A stretch of DNA of 64,000 bases from Comamonas testosteroni TK102 (GCF_000739375.1 NZ_CP006704.1:3162001-3226000); one strand, 5' to 3'; positions 28,562-37,076 are shown, counted from the first letter of the stretch. Notes: generated from the sequence alone by a model not told the origin. Translations and numbers: made by a program.

Positions 28562-29639
28562 CGGAGCCATGCTCTTGCGCCTGCTGCAATTGGTCGCCAA
28601 CTTGCTGCAGCAACGCACGTTCGGCTTCGCTGATGTTGATGAGCCGGCGCGAATGCGAAGGCTTCACTTCGGCCTTGTAAATCTGGGCTGGCACTGCACC
28701 AAACGTGCTCACCACAAACTGAATGCGCTTCGCAGCTTCCGGGTCTGCACTGAACCAGTCAGAACGGCTCAGCTCACGAATCTCTGGACGGCCAAGCCAT
28801 TTGTCGAATCGGGCAGTGCCGTAGAACACGCCAAGGATGGCGCGGCTCATTGCGCTCAGCACAGCACGCGCCTGCTCATCACTCAGCAAGTTCTTGCGCT
28901 GCAGCGTTTTCTGGATACGAACAAAGTAGTCGTAGTCCACGATCAACATGGAGATCGCATAGCCGTAAGGGCTGCGGAATCCGAGGTTCAGGGTCATAGG
29001 GCGAGCGGACTGAACGATGCTCAGGCTCAGGCCGCGCTTGCGCTGGCTCTCCAGCAGCTCCTCGGCTTTAGCGATTTGGGTGCGCAACGACTCTTGAACT
29101 TGCGAGATGCCGTACTCATGGCGTACCAGTGCCCAATCTGCATATGGGTTGTCACGGCTCGTCAGTACCCAAAGGTTCCGCAGAGAGGAAGCAACGCGCT
29201 TGCCGCCAATGATCGCGTTCAAGCGCTTTTCAGGCTCCCCAGATCGCCCCTGAAAAAGTCGGTGGGCCTCGATGGTGTGAATCGTCATCTGGTCCACGCC
29301 TTCGTTCGTCAGCGGCCCGAGATCATCAATGCCTTGTGCTTCGGAGTTCGTCACCACCGCGTCCGCACCACGACGATCCCGTCGCTCCGCTTGCATCTTC
29401 TGGAATTGCTCTTTGCGATCTTCCAGCTCTACATAGCGATCAAACAAAGGATCGTCTTCAGACGCGCCAGCCTGGATGAATGCCGCCAAAGCAGCTTCTT
29501 CACCAGCAATTGAGTAGCCGTCACGAAATGGCGAATTCGGGTCGGTGACGAATTTAATGCCTGGTGCACCTGCACCCAATACACCGGCCAGCATTACTGG
29601 CTGAAAGCCGGGGTCTGTTTTGATTCGATCAGTAGCCAA
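28515..29639 (-). CDS. PFL_4669-family integrating conjugative element protein
   Basis: 374 residues from TTG 29639, which has GGGAGA six bases upstream. The segment GPLTNEGVDQMTIHTIEAHR..LFQGR followed by NPYADWALVRHEYGISQVQE is characteristic of the TIGR03761/PFL_4669 family, present in the maintenance region of PFGI-1-class integrative elements. The molecular function is unknown. The low-complexity C-terminal tail (ASASTGPEATATAD) is probably disordered. Confidence 0.82.
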   Translation of the reverse strand: MATDRIKTDPGFQPVMLAGVLGAGAPGIKFVTDPNSPFRDGYSIAGEEAALAAFIQAGASEDDPLFDRYVELEDRKEQFQKMQAERRDRRGADAVVTNSEAQGIDDLGPLTNEGVDQMTIHTIEAHRLFQGRSGEPEKRLNAIIGGKRVASSLRNLWVLTSRDNPYADWALVRHEYGISQVQESLRTQIAKAEELLESQRKRGLSLSIVQSARPMTLNLGFRSPYGYAISMLIVDYDYFVRIQKTLQRKNLLSDEQARAVLSAMSRAILGVFYGTARFDKWLGRPEIRELSRSDWFSADPEAAKRIQFVVSTFGAVPAQIYKAEVKPSHSRRLINISEAERALLQQVGDQLQQAQEHGSDASASTGPEATATAD

Positions 29640-29667
29640 GGTCTTCTCCCTAAATTAAATACTTCGT

Positions 29668-30120
29668 CTATCCAGCGTCCGGGACTTCTCCCGACTTCCC
29701 GCCCTCGTCGGCACTGGCGTTCTCTATTGCCACTTGCGCAGCTTCTTTAGCGATGTCTTCATTCCAACCGTCGATAAATGGAAAGTGCTTCTTACTAACT
29801 GATGGCAGCCGCTCGGCAATGGGCTGTCTTAGCAAATCGAGTACCGCATCGCGATTCACGGTCACCAGCGTTTTCGTGTTCTTCTGCACGCGGACATTAA
29901 TAAATCCGGTCTCTTGCAACCGCTGGAGAGTTCGTTTTACGGTGGGTAATGGAATGGTTCGGCACAGTTCGACTTCAGTGATCGACCCAGACGTAATGGC
30001 GATCTCTCCAATATCCCCCCGCTCTTTGAGTAAGACCCAAAGAACCGCAGCATCCGTGTAGCTTCTGAATTGCTGAACGAGCTGAATAAATAGATCGTTC
30101 CCTGATTTCTGATAGCTCAT
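29668..30120 (-). CDS. Winged-helix regulator
   Basis: 150 residues. The region from about 18 to 105 reads as a winged helix-turn-helix (TDAAVLWVLLKERGDIG..ITEVELCRTIPLPTVKRTLQRL..TGFINVRVQKNTKTLVTVN). It is probably a DNA-binding regulator of the downstream replication genes. Its start lies 24 bases from three 36-bp palindrome-bearing repeats (30144-30251), which are a natural candidate operator for it or for the upstream protein. Confidence 0.68.
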   Translation of the reverse strand: MSYQKSGNDLFIQLVQQFRSYTDAAVLWVLLKERGDIGEIAITSGSITEVELCRTIPLPTVKRTLQRLQETGFINVRVQKNTKTLVTVNRDAVLDLLRQPIAERLPSVSKKHFPFIDGWNEDIAKEAAQVAIENASADEGGKSGEVPDAG

Positions 30121-30143
30121 ATTGCTTCTCTTGAAAATTGCTG

Positions 30144-30270
30144 TGGCTCATTTCGAGCTACATGGCACTAAGTGCCGCGTGGTTCATTTCGAGCCACATG
30201 GCACTAAGTGCCGTGTGGTTCATTTCGAGCTACTTGGCACTGAGTGCCATATGGCCCATCTCGGGTTATT
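30144..30270. repeat. Three 36-bp direct repeats with internal palindrome (iteron-like), plus a decayed fourth
   Basis: Units lie at 30144-30179, 30180-30215 and 30216-30251, with a degenerate fourth from 30252. Each contains TTTCGAGC and the dyad GGCACT(A/G)AGTGCC. They are directly adjoining, without spacers. They lie between the large winged-helix protein gene and the 150-residue regulator. Iterons, an operator array or a ParB site are the likely readings. Confidence 0.85.
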
Positions 30271-30281
30271 CGGAAGTCAGC

Positions 30282-32039
30282 TCATTTCTTCGCCATTCCG
30301 ACCTTCGCTGCCCGCTCATTGCGAAGAGCAAGCAACTTGGCACGCGCCGCTTCTTTGCCCAAAGGCCCATTGCCTTCGACCGCCACTCGCACTGGATTGG
30401 CGACGGCGTTGGCCGATCCTTCGTGAAAAGCTTTCAGCGATGCTTCTTTCTGGGCCTGTTGAGCATCGGCCTGTTTGGCTAACTCAATGCGCTCTGCAGC
30501 GATGACGGGGGCATACGCCCAGATGCATTCGCCGTCTCTATATTTCTTCACCACACTGTTTAGCCAGGCCACTGGCGACTTCACTTTATGAAATCGCCGG
30601 TTCGCACCTTCCATCTCGTCCAACGCTTGCTGTTGTTGCTCAAGGGGAAACTTGGCCAGCACCTTGGAGAGGGACGCGTGCAGTGACTTCTCAATCCAGG
30701 TGGGGAAGATGAGGCCAGAGGCAAGTCCGGCGTTCAGCTTGTCCGAACTCGAAGACTTACCACCCTCACCTGCCTGAACGTCAGCCGTGCTGCTGGTGTT
30801 CACCGGCGAAGTAGTAGTGGATTGAATAGAAGTCCTTTGAATATTGATTGCGGGAAACGGCAGATCAAGCCTGCAGGTTTCGTCCAAAGAGTCAGGCTCT
30901 TGTTTGCAGGAAACGGCAAACGATTCCTTCGCTCCACCCTCGCTACCCTTATCGCTAAAGCTCTTCGCTAACTCCTTGCTGGCATTGGAGATTTGCTCCG
31001 ACTTGGCGGGCTGCTCACTGATCGAAGAAGTAGCTCCAGCTTGTCGGATTTCGACAGGTTTGTGAGGCACCAGATCGTCGTTCAAAAAAGACAGCAAGAG
31101 ATCGCGCGGGCGGGGAGCAGGAGGGGTCGCGGACAGTCCAAGCGTCGCTTGCGAGAACGCGAATGAAAGGCCGGACAGGTCCAGCGTCTGGTTCGTGGCT
31201 GGAGCGCTATTTGACGGTGCAGCCTTCGTTGACGCCGCAGGAGTAGCCTTGTCCGCGTCAGCCTTGCGAGGCAAAGGCTTGATGCTTTGCCCACGCAGGC
31301 ACAGCAGAATGGCGTCGAAGTTAATGCGGACCAACGCTCCGCCGATGCCGACCTCGTTAATGAATCCAGCCTTCTTCAGCCGCTCCCGAGCATTGCGCTG
31401 GACCTTCGGACCGAGCACAAGCGCTGTTGAGATTTCATCCTGGCTGACCGGGATAGCGCCATCGGTGAGCTGGCCTAGCTTCAGACACTCCCGGTGCCGC
31501 TGCAGCAGATAGGCCAAGTACAGCCCGCCTGCGATGCTTCCAGCCACATCAGCCAGGGGCTTGTAGTAGACCTTGCAGCCCTTGAACCAGCTACTTGCCA
31601 AGTCCCACGTAAGTTTCTGCCCCTTGCCGCGCATGGCCAGTGCCTTGGCGAGTGCAGGTACGTTCAGGCGGTAGTTCAGCACCGCAGGACGCCCAACGAG
31701 CATCTCTTCGAGAACGCCCTCGCCCATCAGCAGCTCGCGCACACTGGCTTGCTCGGTGCGGGTCAGCCCAATGGCCGACTTCCACTGCTGCAAGGACATA
31801 AAGAACCAGCCACCGCGCTCGGGATGGTTGCGGAGACTGTGGCGCGTCCAGTAGAGCGCCATGCCCACGAAGATGGCGGCTTTGTGGCCGAATTTTTCAG
31901 CCAGCACCGGATGAAATGGAACGAAACCTCGATCGTCCAGGTGCAGAAAAATTTGCTCGGCACCCTGGTGGATCGGCGCATCCTCCGGCAGTTCATAACG
32001 AACTGTTGGAATAGCTGCGAGTGAAAGAGAGCCGCGCAC
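30282..32039 (-). CDS. Large tandem winged-helix protein, candidate replication initiator
   Basis: 585 residues from GTG 32039, chosen because GGAG lies seven bases upstream; a TTG two codons earlier is too close to that site. Two winged-helix-like segments are seen. One is at about 35-130 (FGHKAAIFVGMALYWTR, then GLTRTEQASVRELLMGEGV). The other is at about 160-255 (GGLYLAYLLQRH, then VQRNARERLKKAGFINEVG). A long Ser/Ala-rich linker (about 265-455) and a helical C-terminus with a Lys/Arg-rich end follow. It occupies the place of replication proteins in PFGI-1-type clusters, but I cannot match it to the STY4528 family. Adjacent 36-bp repeats make an iteron-binding Rep plausible. Confidence 0.6.
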   Translation of the reverse strand: MRGSLSLAAIPTVRYELPEDAPIHQGAEQIFLHLDDRGFVPFHPVLAEKFGHKAAIFVGMALYWTRHSLRNHPERGGWFFMSLQQWKSAIGLTRTEQASVRELLMGEGVLEEMLVGRPAVLNYRLNVPALAKALAMRGKGQKLTWDLASSWFKGCKVYYKPLADVAGSIAGGLYLAYLLQRHRECLKLGQLTDGAIPVSQDEISTALVLGPKVQRNARERLKKAGFINEVGIGGALVRINFDAILLCLRGQSIKPLPRKADADKATPAASTKAAPSNSAPATNQTLDLSGLSFAFSQATLGLSATPPAPRPRDLLLSFLNDDLVPHKPVEIRQAGATSSISEQPAKSEQISNASKELAKSFSDKGSEGGAKESFAVSCKQEPDSLDETCRLDLPFPAINIQRTSIQSTTTSPVNTSSTADVQAGEGGKSSSSDKLNAGLASGLIFPTWIEKSLHASLSKVLAKFPLEQQQQALDEMEGANRRFHKVKSPVAWLNSVVKKYRDGECIWAYAPVIAAERIELAKQADAQQAQKEASLKAFHEGSANAVANPVRVAVEGNGPLGKEAARAKLLALRNERAAKVGMAKK

Positions 32040-32051
32040 TGACAAGCTCCA

Positions 32052-32504
32052 TCAGTGCGCAGCTGCGGCTACGGAGGTTGTCGCTGCACTTCGCATTGCG
32101 CTGGCCAAGGGCATGGCTTGTTGCTGCAAAAGCTCAAGCAAGCGTCGCTTCGAGATCCGATAGGTAATGATGCGGCCCTGACCAGCATGCTCATGCAGGA
32201 TGCCCAAGTCCACGAGTGTCTTGCGGCAGGTTTGCTGCTGTGCCCTCGTTATGCCGGTGTCCTTCGTGCAGCATGACGATGACATAAGGATTTCGAAAAA
32301 GTCCTCCGACTCACTGCGACGTTCCCGCTCCATCGCATAGGTAAGCCAGAGTGCGCTCAAGACGTTACCGGTGAGATCCACGAAAGCGCGGTTGATGGTG
32401 ATGGGCTCTTGGCCGATGAGTTCCAGAAACAGTGCGGACTTCAGAAATTCACTATCACTATTCGACAGCTGGGCGGGTAAGTTCTTGGTGTTCTTCATGT
32501 TCAA
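32052..32504 (-). CDS. Winged-helix protein related to the neighbouring large protein
   Basis: 150 residues. It has the same pattern as the N-terminal domain of the downstream 585-residue protein: hydrophobic helices (VLSALWLTYAMERE), then DTGITRAQQQTCRKTLVDLG and a wing (GRIITYRISKRRLLELL). It ends with a TGA in the same frame as the next gene, only a few codons before that gene's start. It is probably a paralogous DNA-binding subunit of the same replication module. Confidence 0.6.
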   Translation of the reverse strand: MNMKNTKNLPAQLSNSDSEFLKSALFLELIGQEPITINRAFVDLTGNVLSALWLTYAMERERRSESEDFFEILMSSSCCTKDTGITRAQQQTCRKTLVDLGILHEHAGQGRIITYRISKRRLLELLQQQAMPLASAMRSAATTSVAAAAH

Positions 32505-32547
32505 GCTTTATCGATAATGGTTGTAAATAGAACGTCCTACGGCTGAT

Positions 32548-33171
32548 TTATTTGCCCACCGGGAAGGCATTTCTCCTGGGAAGAGCCAGGCTATCCTCGT
32601 CTTCAAACTCTTTGAGCGTTGAATAAAGCGAGTCGATGGTGTACTCCGCAAAACGAGAATGGAGCTCGAAAATCCAATCACGTAGAGATTTCCCAGGCGC
32701 CGATTGGCTGGTAATTTCGGCCCAAGCTTGATGAATCTGATCCCGAACATCAAACTTCTTGGGTAATTTGGCCCTACCGCCGGTGACGCTTCCACCAACC
32801 AATTCACGCATCCTACGAATATCGTCTGCGGAGCGCTTAAAAAGCCGGGTAATCAGTGCACGCGATGCGCCATTACGCACAAAATATTCGCAAAGTGCAT
32901 CGTCTTGCCGTTGTCGGTCCAGGCCTTCCAGTTGCTGCCGGAGTTCGCCAGGAGAAAATACGAGTTTAACCCTCGTTAACTTAGTAGAAATATCCAGAAT
33001 ATCGCGAGTCTTGCGATGCCGAAGTTGGTCAATCAGTTCGGCATCGCAACCCATCTGCAATAACTGATCTATTCCAACCTCGGTTTCGATAGCACGAATT
33101 ACCTCCGTCAGCAGCAGAAAATTTAACTGCGGATTCGTGTGAATATCGACGGGAACAATATGATCTGTCAT
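32548..33171 (-). CDS. DUF2857-family protein of integrating elements
   Basis: 207 residues. The order of conserved pieces (LLLTEVIRAIETEVGIDQLLQMG, then LFSPGEL-like VFSPGELRQQLEGLDRQ, then YFVRNGASRALITRLFKRS) fits DUF2857, which in PFGI-1/SPI-7-like islands lies just downstream of the ParB gene, as here. ALITRLFKRSADDIRRMREL looks like a helix-turn-helix. It is probably DNA binding. It is 16 bases downstream of parB. Confidence 0.72.
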   Translation of the reverse strand: MTDHIVPVDIHTNPQLNFLLLTEVIRAIETEVGIDQLLQMGCDAELIDQLRHRKTRDILDISTKLTRVKLVFSPGELRQQLEGLDRQRQDDALCEYFVRNGASRALITRLFKRSADDIRRMRELVGGSVTGGRAKLPKKFDVRDQIHQAWAEITSQSAPGKSLRDWIFELHSRFAEYTIDSLYSTLKEFEDEDSLALPRRNAFPVGK

Positions 33172-33187
33172 TGCTTAACTAACGTGT

Positions 33188-34876
33188 TTATTCCGTAAAT
33201 AACGGTTTATAGGCTTCGCGGCTATCCTCTTGCACGGCGATATTAAATTCAGCGAGTGTTTGCATCAGTGCAGACAAGCATCTAGCAACCGCCGCATTGC
33301 CGAAGAGATACCCATAATGGTCAGAAGTGACATAAAGCTGCCCATTCTTCCCGCACAGAATTGCTCTATCTGTGCACTCCTGACGGAACGTATCAACGCC
33401 AGCCTGAATAGCCTTTACCCAGCGGCTTTCTGGGTCGCATTTCGAGAGTAGGTTTGCGTTGCACTGCCCGGTTTGCGTTGCAAGAAATGGCCAGAGATAC
33501 ACACGCAGAGTTTCGAGTTCTTCGGAGAGCTTTTGATCGCCCAAATACGACATACGTTCTGGAATATCCACCAAGAACCCGTATGGCAATGCCGGCATTG
33601 GCTTCACGAAGTCCGACAACGGTACGACAGCATTCAGATCCACAAGATTCTGCGATAGCCGTGCGGAAAACGCTGCCAGCTTGTCTGCTGGGCCAGCACC
33701 CGCCCCTTGCCGATCGGCCTTTGTGGTGGCTCTTTTACTGCTAGGCGATGCAGCCGCCGACACGCCGCCAAGCATTCCCGACAGTGGCGCCTGCTTGGCT
33801 TGCTGTTGCACCTTCTTGTTCTCGCTCTCTATCGAGCGCATGTCCTCAACAGAAAGCTTCGGGTCCTGGAGATAGGACTGGACGACTGACTCGATATGGT
33901 CGGCGGCAATACCAAAGTGCTTCGAGGATACAGACTGGATCTGGGTGAGCAGCGATTGAACATCCAACTTGACCTCTGTCCGGCTTGCAGGATCGGCCTC
34001 GGAGTTCGCTTGCTCCATGGCCTCAAGATCGGTCGCGTGCATCAAGAAGATTTCCTCGATGGAGTTTTTGACCTCATCACGCTTATCAAACTTAGATGCC
34101 ATTTCGTGAAGTGCTGAAACGGTAGGACGAATATTTATATTCACGTCAGACGTTTGAAGCCAATTACCAATCAACGCGAGATTTTCGACAGCGAAGATGA
34201 AGTTTTGAACCATCCTCACGCCATAGCTCAATCCAACCTCTTTAAGTACTTTATTAAGTTCGGTGGCGGAGAATGATTTAGCAGTCTCCTTCTCAATTTC
34301 ACGCTTGTAATTCATTACGCCCTGAGCTCGCTCCCAGAACGAAATATCACTTCGATTGTCGTTTTCGCTCAAGTGCGCGGCAATGACAGCAGCCTCGCCA
34401 GGCCACTTTCGAGTAACGACATGGATGCGCCGCAGTTTCTCGACGCCTTCATTCACCAGCTCTTTTGCGATCTCCACACGAGTATTTCCGCCACCATATG
34501 GAAAATACTTCTCCGTGGGGTTTCGACGCGTAACCGAGAACATGTTGGTGATGCCATCGACCTTCATACTCGCTTTGATTTCCGCCCGCTGGGAATTAGC
34601 TTTCTTGCGAGGATTCAGCGAATATTCATCAATATCAAAAACATCCAAGACGATGATGGAGCCATCAATCTCATCCATCGGATCAAAACTGGTAGTTGAT
34701 CTTTCAGAGTCTCGATGAAGAGCTGCTTTAGCCGCCTCAAGACGTGCTTGATTTGGAGTGAGCTTTGGTTTATCTGGTGCAGTCATAGCTGACGTCCCTT
34801 GCTTATTTCCAGGGGACGTAGTTAGGTTTAGCGAGGCTGCCCGTTCGCGAGCAGTCATGGTTTCAGGTGTACGCAT
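33188..34876 (-). CDS. parB: PFGI-1-class ParB-family partition protein
   Basis: 562 residues, with AGGAGG upstream of ATG 34876. The ParB/Srx nuclease-like N-terminal domain lies at about 80-190. It has EYSLNPRKKAN, then KVDGITNMFSVTRRNPTEKY and YGGGNTRVEIAKEL (ParB box with GGNTR in place of GERR). The helix-turn-helix region (about 195-270) follows, and the long C-terminus is coiled and low-complexity. The family is TIGR03764-like, restricted to integrating conjugative elements. It is 15 bases downstream of parA in one operon. The dnaB gene often present between parA and parB in such elements is missing here. Confidence 0.85.
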   Translation of the reverse strand: MRTPETMTARERAASLNLTTSPGNKQGTSAMTAPDKPKLTPNQARLEAAKAALHRDSERSTTSFDPMDEIDGSIIVLDVFDIDEYSLNPRKKANSQRAEIKASMKVDGITNMFSVTRRNPTEKYFPYGGGNTRVEIAKELVNEGVEKLRRIHVVTRKWPGEAAVIAAHLSENDNRSDISFWERAQGVMNYKREIEKETAKSFSATELNKVLKEVGLSYGVRMVQNFIFAVENLALIGNWLQTSDVNINIRPTVSALHEMASKFDKRDEVKNSIEEIFLMHATDLEAMEQANSEADPASRTEVKLDVQSLLTQIQSVSSKHFGIAADHIESVVQSYLQDPKLSVEDMRSIESENKKVQQQAKQAPLSGMLGGVSAAASPSSKRATTKADRQGAGAGPADKLAAFSARLSQNLVDLNAVVPLSDFVKPMPALPYGFLVDIPERMSYLGDQKLSEELETLRVYLWPFLATQTGQCNANLLSKCDPESRWVKAIQAGVDTFRQECTDRAILCGKNGQLYVTSDHYGYLFGNAAVARCLSALMQTLAEFNIAVQEDSREAYKPLFTE

Positions 34877-34891
34877 GCTTTCCTCCTAAAA

Positions 34892-35785
34892 TTAATTGGA
34901 GGGTGCGTTCAGATCGAGATATTGGGGGTGGTTAGATGCGTACATCTCCGACACGCTGGGCACAATTTCCCAAAGAAGGGAATGAAGCGTGTTGGACGCT
35001 TTCACTGGATCAACCCAATGCACTGGAACTCCGGCACTGGCCGCTTTTTTCCAAGCCGTTGCATCGGGAACATCGGTATCCAGCATCGTGATTTTTCCGC
35101 TCAGCTCAATAAAGCTTTCGCGAATCATTGCGGACATTTCCTTGCTATCGCTAGTCTTCTGGCTTTTATTGAGAAATGCCTTCATCTGAGGCATCTTCAA
35201 GCCCATGCTAGACACGCTATCGTGGCGTTCAATGAGTGCCTTCACATTTGCGATGAACTCGCGAGCAGAGATCATGTCTGGCGTTGCAGGCACAAGAAGC
35301 AGATCAGCAGCAACCACTGCAGCATCTTGCAGATGACCCACAGCACCTTGGGTATCAATAATCACCACGTCATATGCGCTAGCGATTGCAGGGTGCTTCA
35401 AGGGATTCTTGAAGCTGAACTGCATGCTCACTGGATTGCGATTGGCCATCCAGACCTGCAAAGACGAGTCCTTGGCGTCAGAGCGAACGATATGCAGGCA
35501 ACCGCCCTCGCTCTTAGGTGCCTTCTCAAGCTTGCCTTGATAGGAAGTCGGTGGCAGTTGGCAATGCGAGATGCAGTCCGGGGTCAGTGCACCAGACTGC
35601 ACCAACTGCGTGAGCCCAAAAGGTGCCGCATAGCGCAGCTGGTAATAGCGTGAGAGCGACGGCTGAATATCGCCGTCGATCAGCAGCGTCCTAAAGCCGA
35701 TGTCGTGCAGCAGGCCGCCCAGATTCGCAGCTGTAGTTGTCTTGCCGACTCCGCCCTTAGAAGCCAGCACAGTGATGATGAACAT
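34892..35785 (-). CDS. parA: ParA/Soj-family partition ATPase
   Basis: 297 residues. ATG 35785 was chosen for its GAGGA ribosome site and because the protein then begins MFIITVLASKGGVGKTTTAA, placing the deviant Walker A at the N-terminus as in other ParA proteins. Walker A' (VVIIDTQGAVG) and the VPATPDMIS motif are present. It is the first gene of the maintenance operon and works with ParB in element stability. In PFGI-1-type elements this gene (soj) lies at the attachment-site end, which fits its place at the right edge of the module. Confidence 0.92.
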   Translation of the reverse strand: MFIITVLASKGGVGKTTTAANLGGLLHDIGFRTLLIDGDIQPSLSRYYQLRYAAPFGLTQLVQSGALTPDCISHCQLPPTSYQGKLEKAPKSEGGCLHIVRSDAKDSSLQVWMANRNPVSMQFSFKNPLKHPAIASAYDVVIIDTQGAVGHLQDAAVVAADLLLVPATPDMISAREFIANVKALIERHDSVSSMGLKMPQMKAFLNKSQKTSDSKEMSAMIRESFIELSGKITMLDTDVPDATAWKKAASAGVPVHWVDPVKASNTLHSLLWEIVPSVSEMYASNHPQYLDLNAPSN

Positions 35786-35980
35786 TGAAAGTCCTCGTTG
35801 AATGGTTGTTGATCCATTCAACGGGAGCTGAAGTTCGCTCGCGCATTGGTAGGCCATTGCGACCAGAACTCAGGTCGCAATGGCCCTAAGAAGCCACCCT
35901 TGATCGATGGTTATTTCGTAACCTTTTGTTGAATATCAGGCAAAAAGCCTTGACTTTCAGCTTAAAAAAGTGTCAGAAAA

Positions 35981-35992
35981 TATACATCGTAT
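35981..35992. repeat. 12-bp direct repeat, left copy (possible att site)
   Basis: TATACATCGTAT here is repeated at 38192-38203, on the far side of the Rep/VC1465 element. It lies in an AT-rich stretch after parA. It contains CGTAT as in XerC half-sites of dif, but I see no canonical XerD half-site. Confidence 0.45.
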
Positions 35993-36067
35993 TCAATAAA
36001 GAAGAAGTTCGGGCAGAGGCGTCACGACCGTGATACCCGCGCCCAGCTTGCTCAGAACTTCCGTGCC

Positions 36068-36532
36068 ATGTACCGAAGCCTCGGCATGGATCTGCATGGC
36101 TGCGCGCAGTTTCTTCATGTGTCGACCAGGACTGTACATAACTGGGAATCCGGCAAGCACGACATCCCATATGCCACGTACAGGCTGATGCGCCTGCTCA
36201 ACTTCATGGAGCTTCCAGGCAAGGCCTGGCAAGGCTGGTGCTTCGCTGGCGGCAAGCTGATTTCGCCCGAAGGTCGTTCGTTCGAAGGTAAGGACAGTAG
36301 CTGGTGGGGGCTGTTGCTTTTGAGGGCACGCGTGAACGACCGTCTCACGCAACGCTTGGGGGTCGAAGGCGCAGCGCGCACGGTCACGGGGGCAGCGGGA
36401 GCTGACCGCGTGGCCGGGGGCGTAGTGCCTCGTCCCACGGACGTGTCCGTGGGACGGCGCGAAGCGCCGGCCCTAGATTTATCTCATAGACACTTTGGAA
36501 CATGGAGGGAGAGAAATGGTCGACGCGACTGA
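36068..36532 (+). CDS. VC1465-family Xer recombination activation factor (XafT-like)
   Basis: 154 residues from the first ATG; the frame is open further upstream without a clear start. The N-terminal half is a Cro/C1-type helix-turn-helix (MDLHGCAQFLHVSTRTVHNW, then GKHDIPYATYRLMRLL), followed by the WQGWCFAGGKLISPEGRSF and WWGL signature of the VC1465 family. VC1465 of the Vibrio cholerae TLC satellite phage activates XerCD recombination at dif. The tail after about residue 85 is low-complexity and encoded over strong hairpins, so it may not be conserved. It heads a small element with an HUH replicase. Confidence 0.72.
   Translation: MYRSLGMDLHGCAQFLHVSTRTVHNWESGKHDIPYATYRLMRLLNFMELPGKAWQGWCFAGGKLISPEGRSFEGKDSSWWGLLLLRARVNDRLTQRLGVEGAARTVTGAAGADRVAGGVVPRPTDVSVGRREAPALDLSHRHFGTWRERNGRRD
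36431..36468. other. Two adjoining hairpins, candidate single-strand origin or packaging signal
   Basis: CGTCCCACGGA-CGTG-TCCGTGGGACG (36431-36456) has an 11-bp perfect stem and runs directly into GGCGC-GAA-GCGCC (36456-36468). They lie inside the end of the VC1465-type frame, ahead of the small genes and the rolling-circle-type replicase. Back-to-back GC hairpins are usual at origins or packaging sites of single-stranded elements. Confidence 0.5.
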
Positions 36533-36734
36533 CGATGAGCCTGATGAGATGGATCTCGGCGACTGCACACTGCGCTGCAACTTCGACACAAGGGTCATCA
36601 CGATGCACCTCAAACCTGAAGCAGCGGTGTTTATGACGCGTCAAGAGAAGCGGGATCTGGAGCGCAGGACGTACAAAGCGGCTCTCAAGTGTGCTGAGGG
36701 CTTGGTTCTCAAAGTACAGAAAGGATGGGCTTGA
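36516..36734 (+). CDS. Small orphan protein of the HUH-replicase element
   Basis: 72 residues; GGAGG lies just before ATG 36516. The N-terminus is acidic (VDATDDEPDEMDLGD) and is followed by a likely beta hairpin and a basic helix (RQEKRDLERRTYKAALK). It overlaps the VC1465-type gene slightly and its stop overlaps the next ATG (TGATG), so the three genes form a tight + strand operon. Family unknown. Confidence 0.6.
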   Translation: MVDATDDEPDEMDLGDCTLRCNFDTRVITMHLKPEAAVFMTRQEKRDLERRTYKAALKCAEGLVLKVQKGWA

Positions 36735-37009
36735 TGACAACTTTAGCAATCATGTCGGGTGCAACGCCCTCTCCTTGCCATAGCTTGGCAAGCTGCCTAG
36801 AGCAGGTCCAGCCAGGTCAAACCGTCATTGCAGACACCTTTGCTGCTCTGGGTGCGACTCTTGGCGAATGTATCGACAGCATGCTGCTCATCAAGGGTAA
36901 AGGGGGCTTCGTCCATGTACCCGGAGTCATGGACACCTCTACTGCTGGCGGGGCATTGGCAGTGGATCTGTTGAGCGCTGTGAAGATCGCTACGGTCGAT
37001 CAGCACTAA
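36734..37009 (+). CDS. Small protein resembling part of a serine-resolvase catalytic domain
   Basis: 91 residues; ATG 36734 with AAGGA upstream. GQTVIADTFAALGATLGECI followed by DTSTAGGALAVDLLSAV mirrors the stretch GD.lvV..LDRLGRs..dl ... IDTsTp.GrlvF.ll.a of serine resolvases. The N-terminal strand with the nucleophilic Ser and the catalytic Arg of DRLGR are not there, so it should not be a recombinase. It may be a regulatory or structural remnant. It overlaps the preceding gene and lies 67 bases ahead of the replicase gene. Confidence 0.55.
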   Translation: MTTLAIMSGATPSPCHSLASCLEQVQPGQTVIADTFAALGATLGECIDSMLLIKGKGGFVHVPGVMDTSTAGGALAVDLLSAVKIATVDQH

Positions 37010-37076
37010 AAGAAAAGCCCCAGCGCGTGTTCTAGCACGCCTGAGGCCATGACCAATCTTGAAAGGAACAAGACTG

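Noticed and set aside
28407-29513. 368-residue + strand open frame opposite the PFL_4669-type gene
   Set aside because: It is antisense to a recognised element gene with a supported TTG start.
30144-30270. CRISPR-like array
   Set aside because: The 36-bp units adjoin without spacers and no cas genes are present.
30138-30482. Repetitive + strand frame over the 36-bp repeats
   Set aside because: The 12-residue periodicity simply reflects the DNA repeat, and the rest is antisense to the large winged-helix gene.
30282-32039. STY4528-family replication protein label
   Set aside because: The position fits, but the sequence does not show the family's conserved opening, so only a generic winged-helix call is made.
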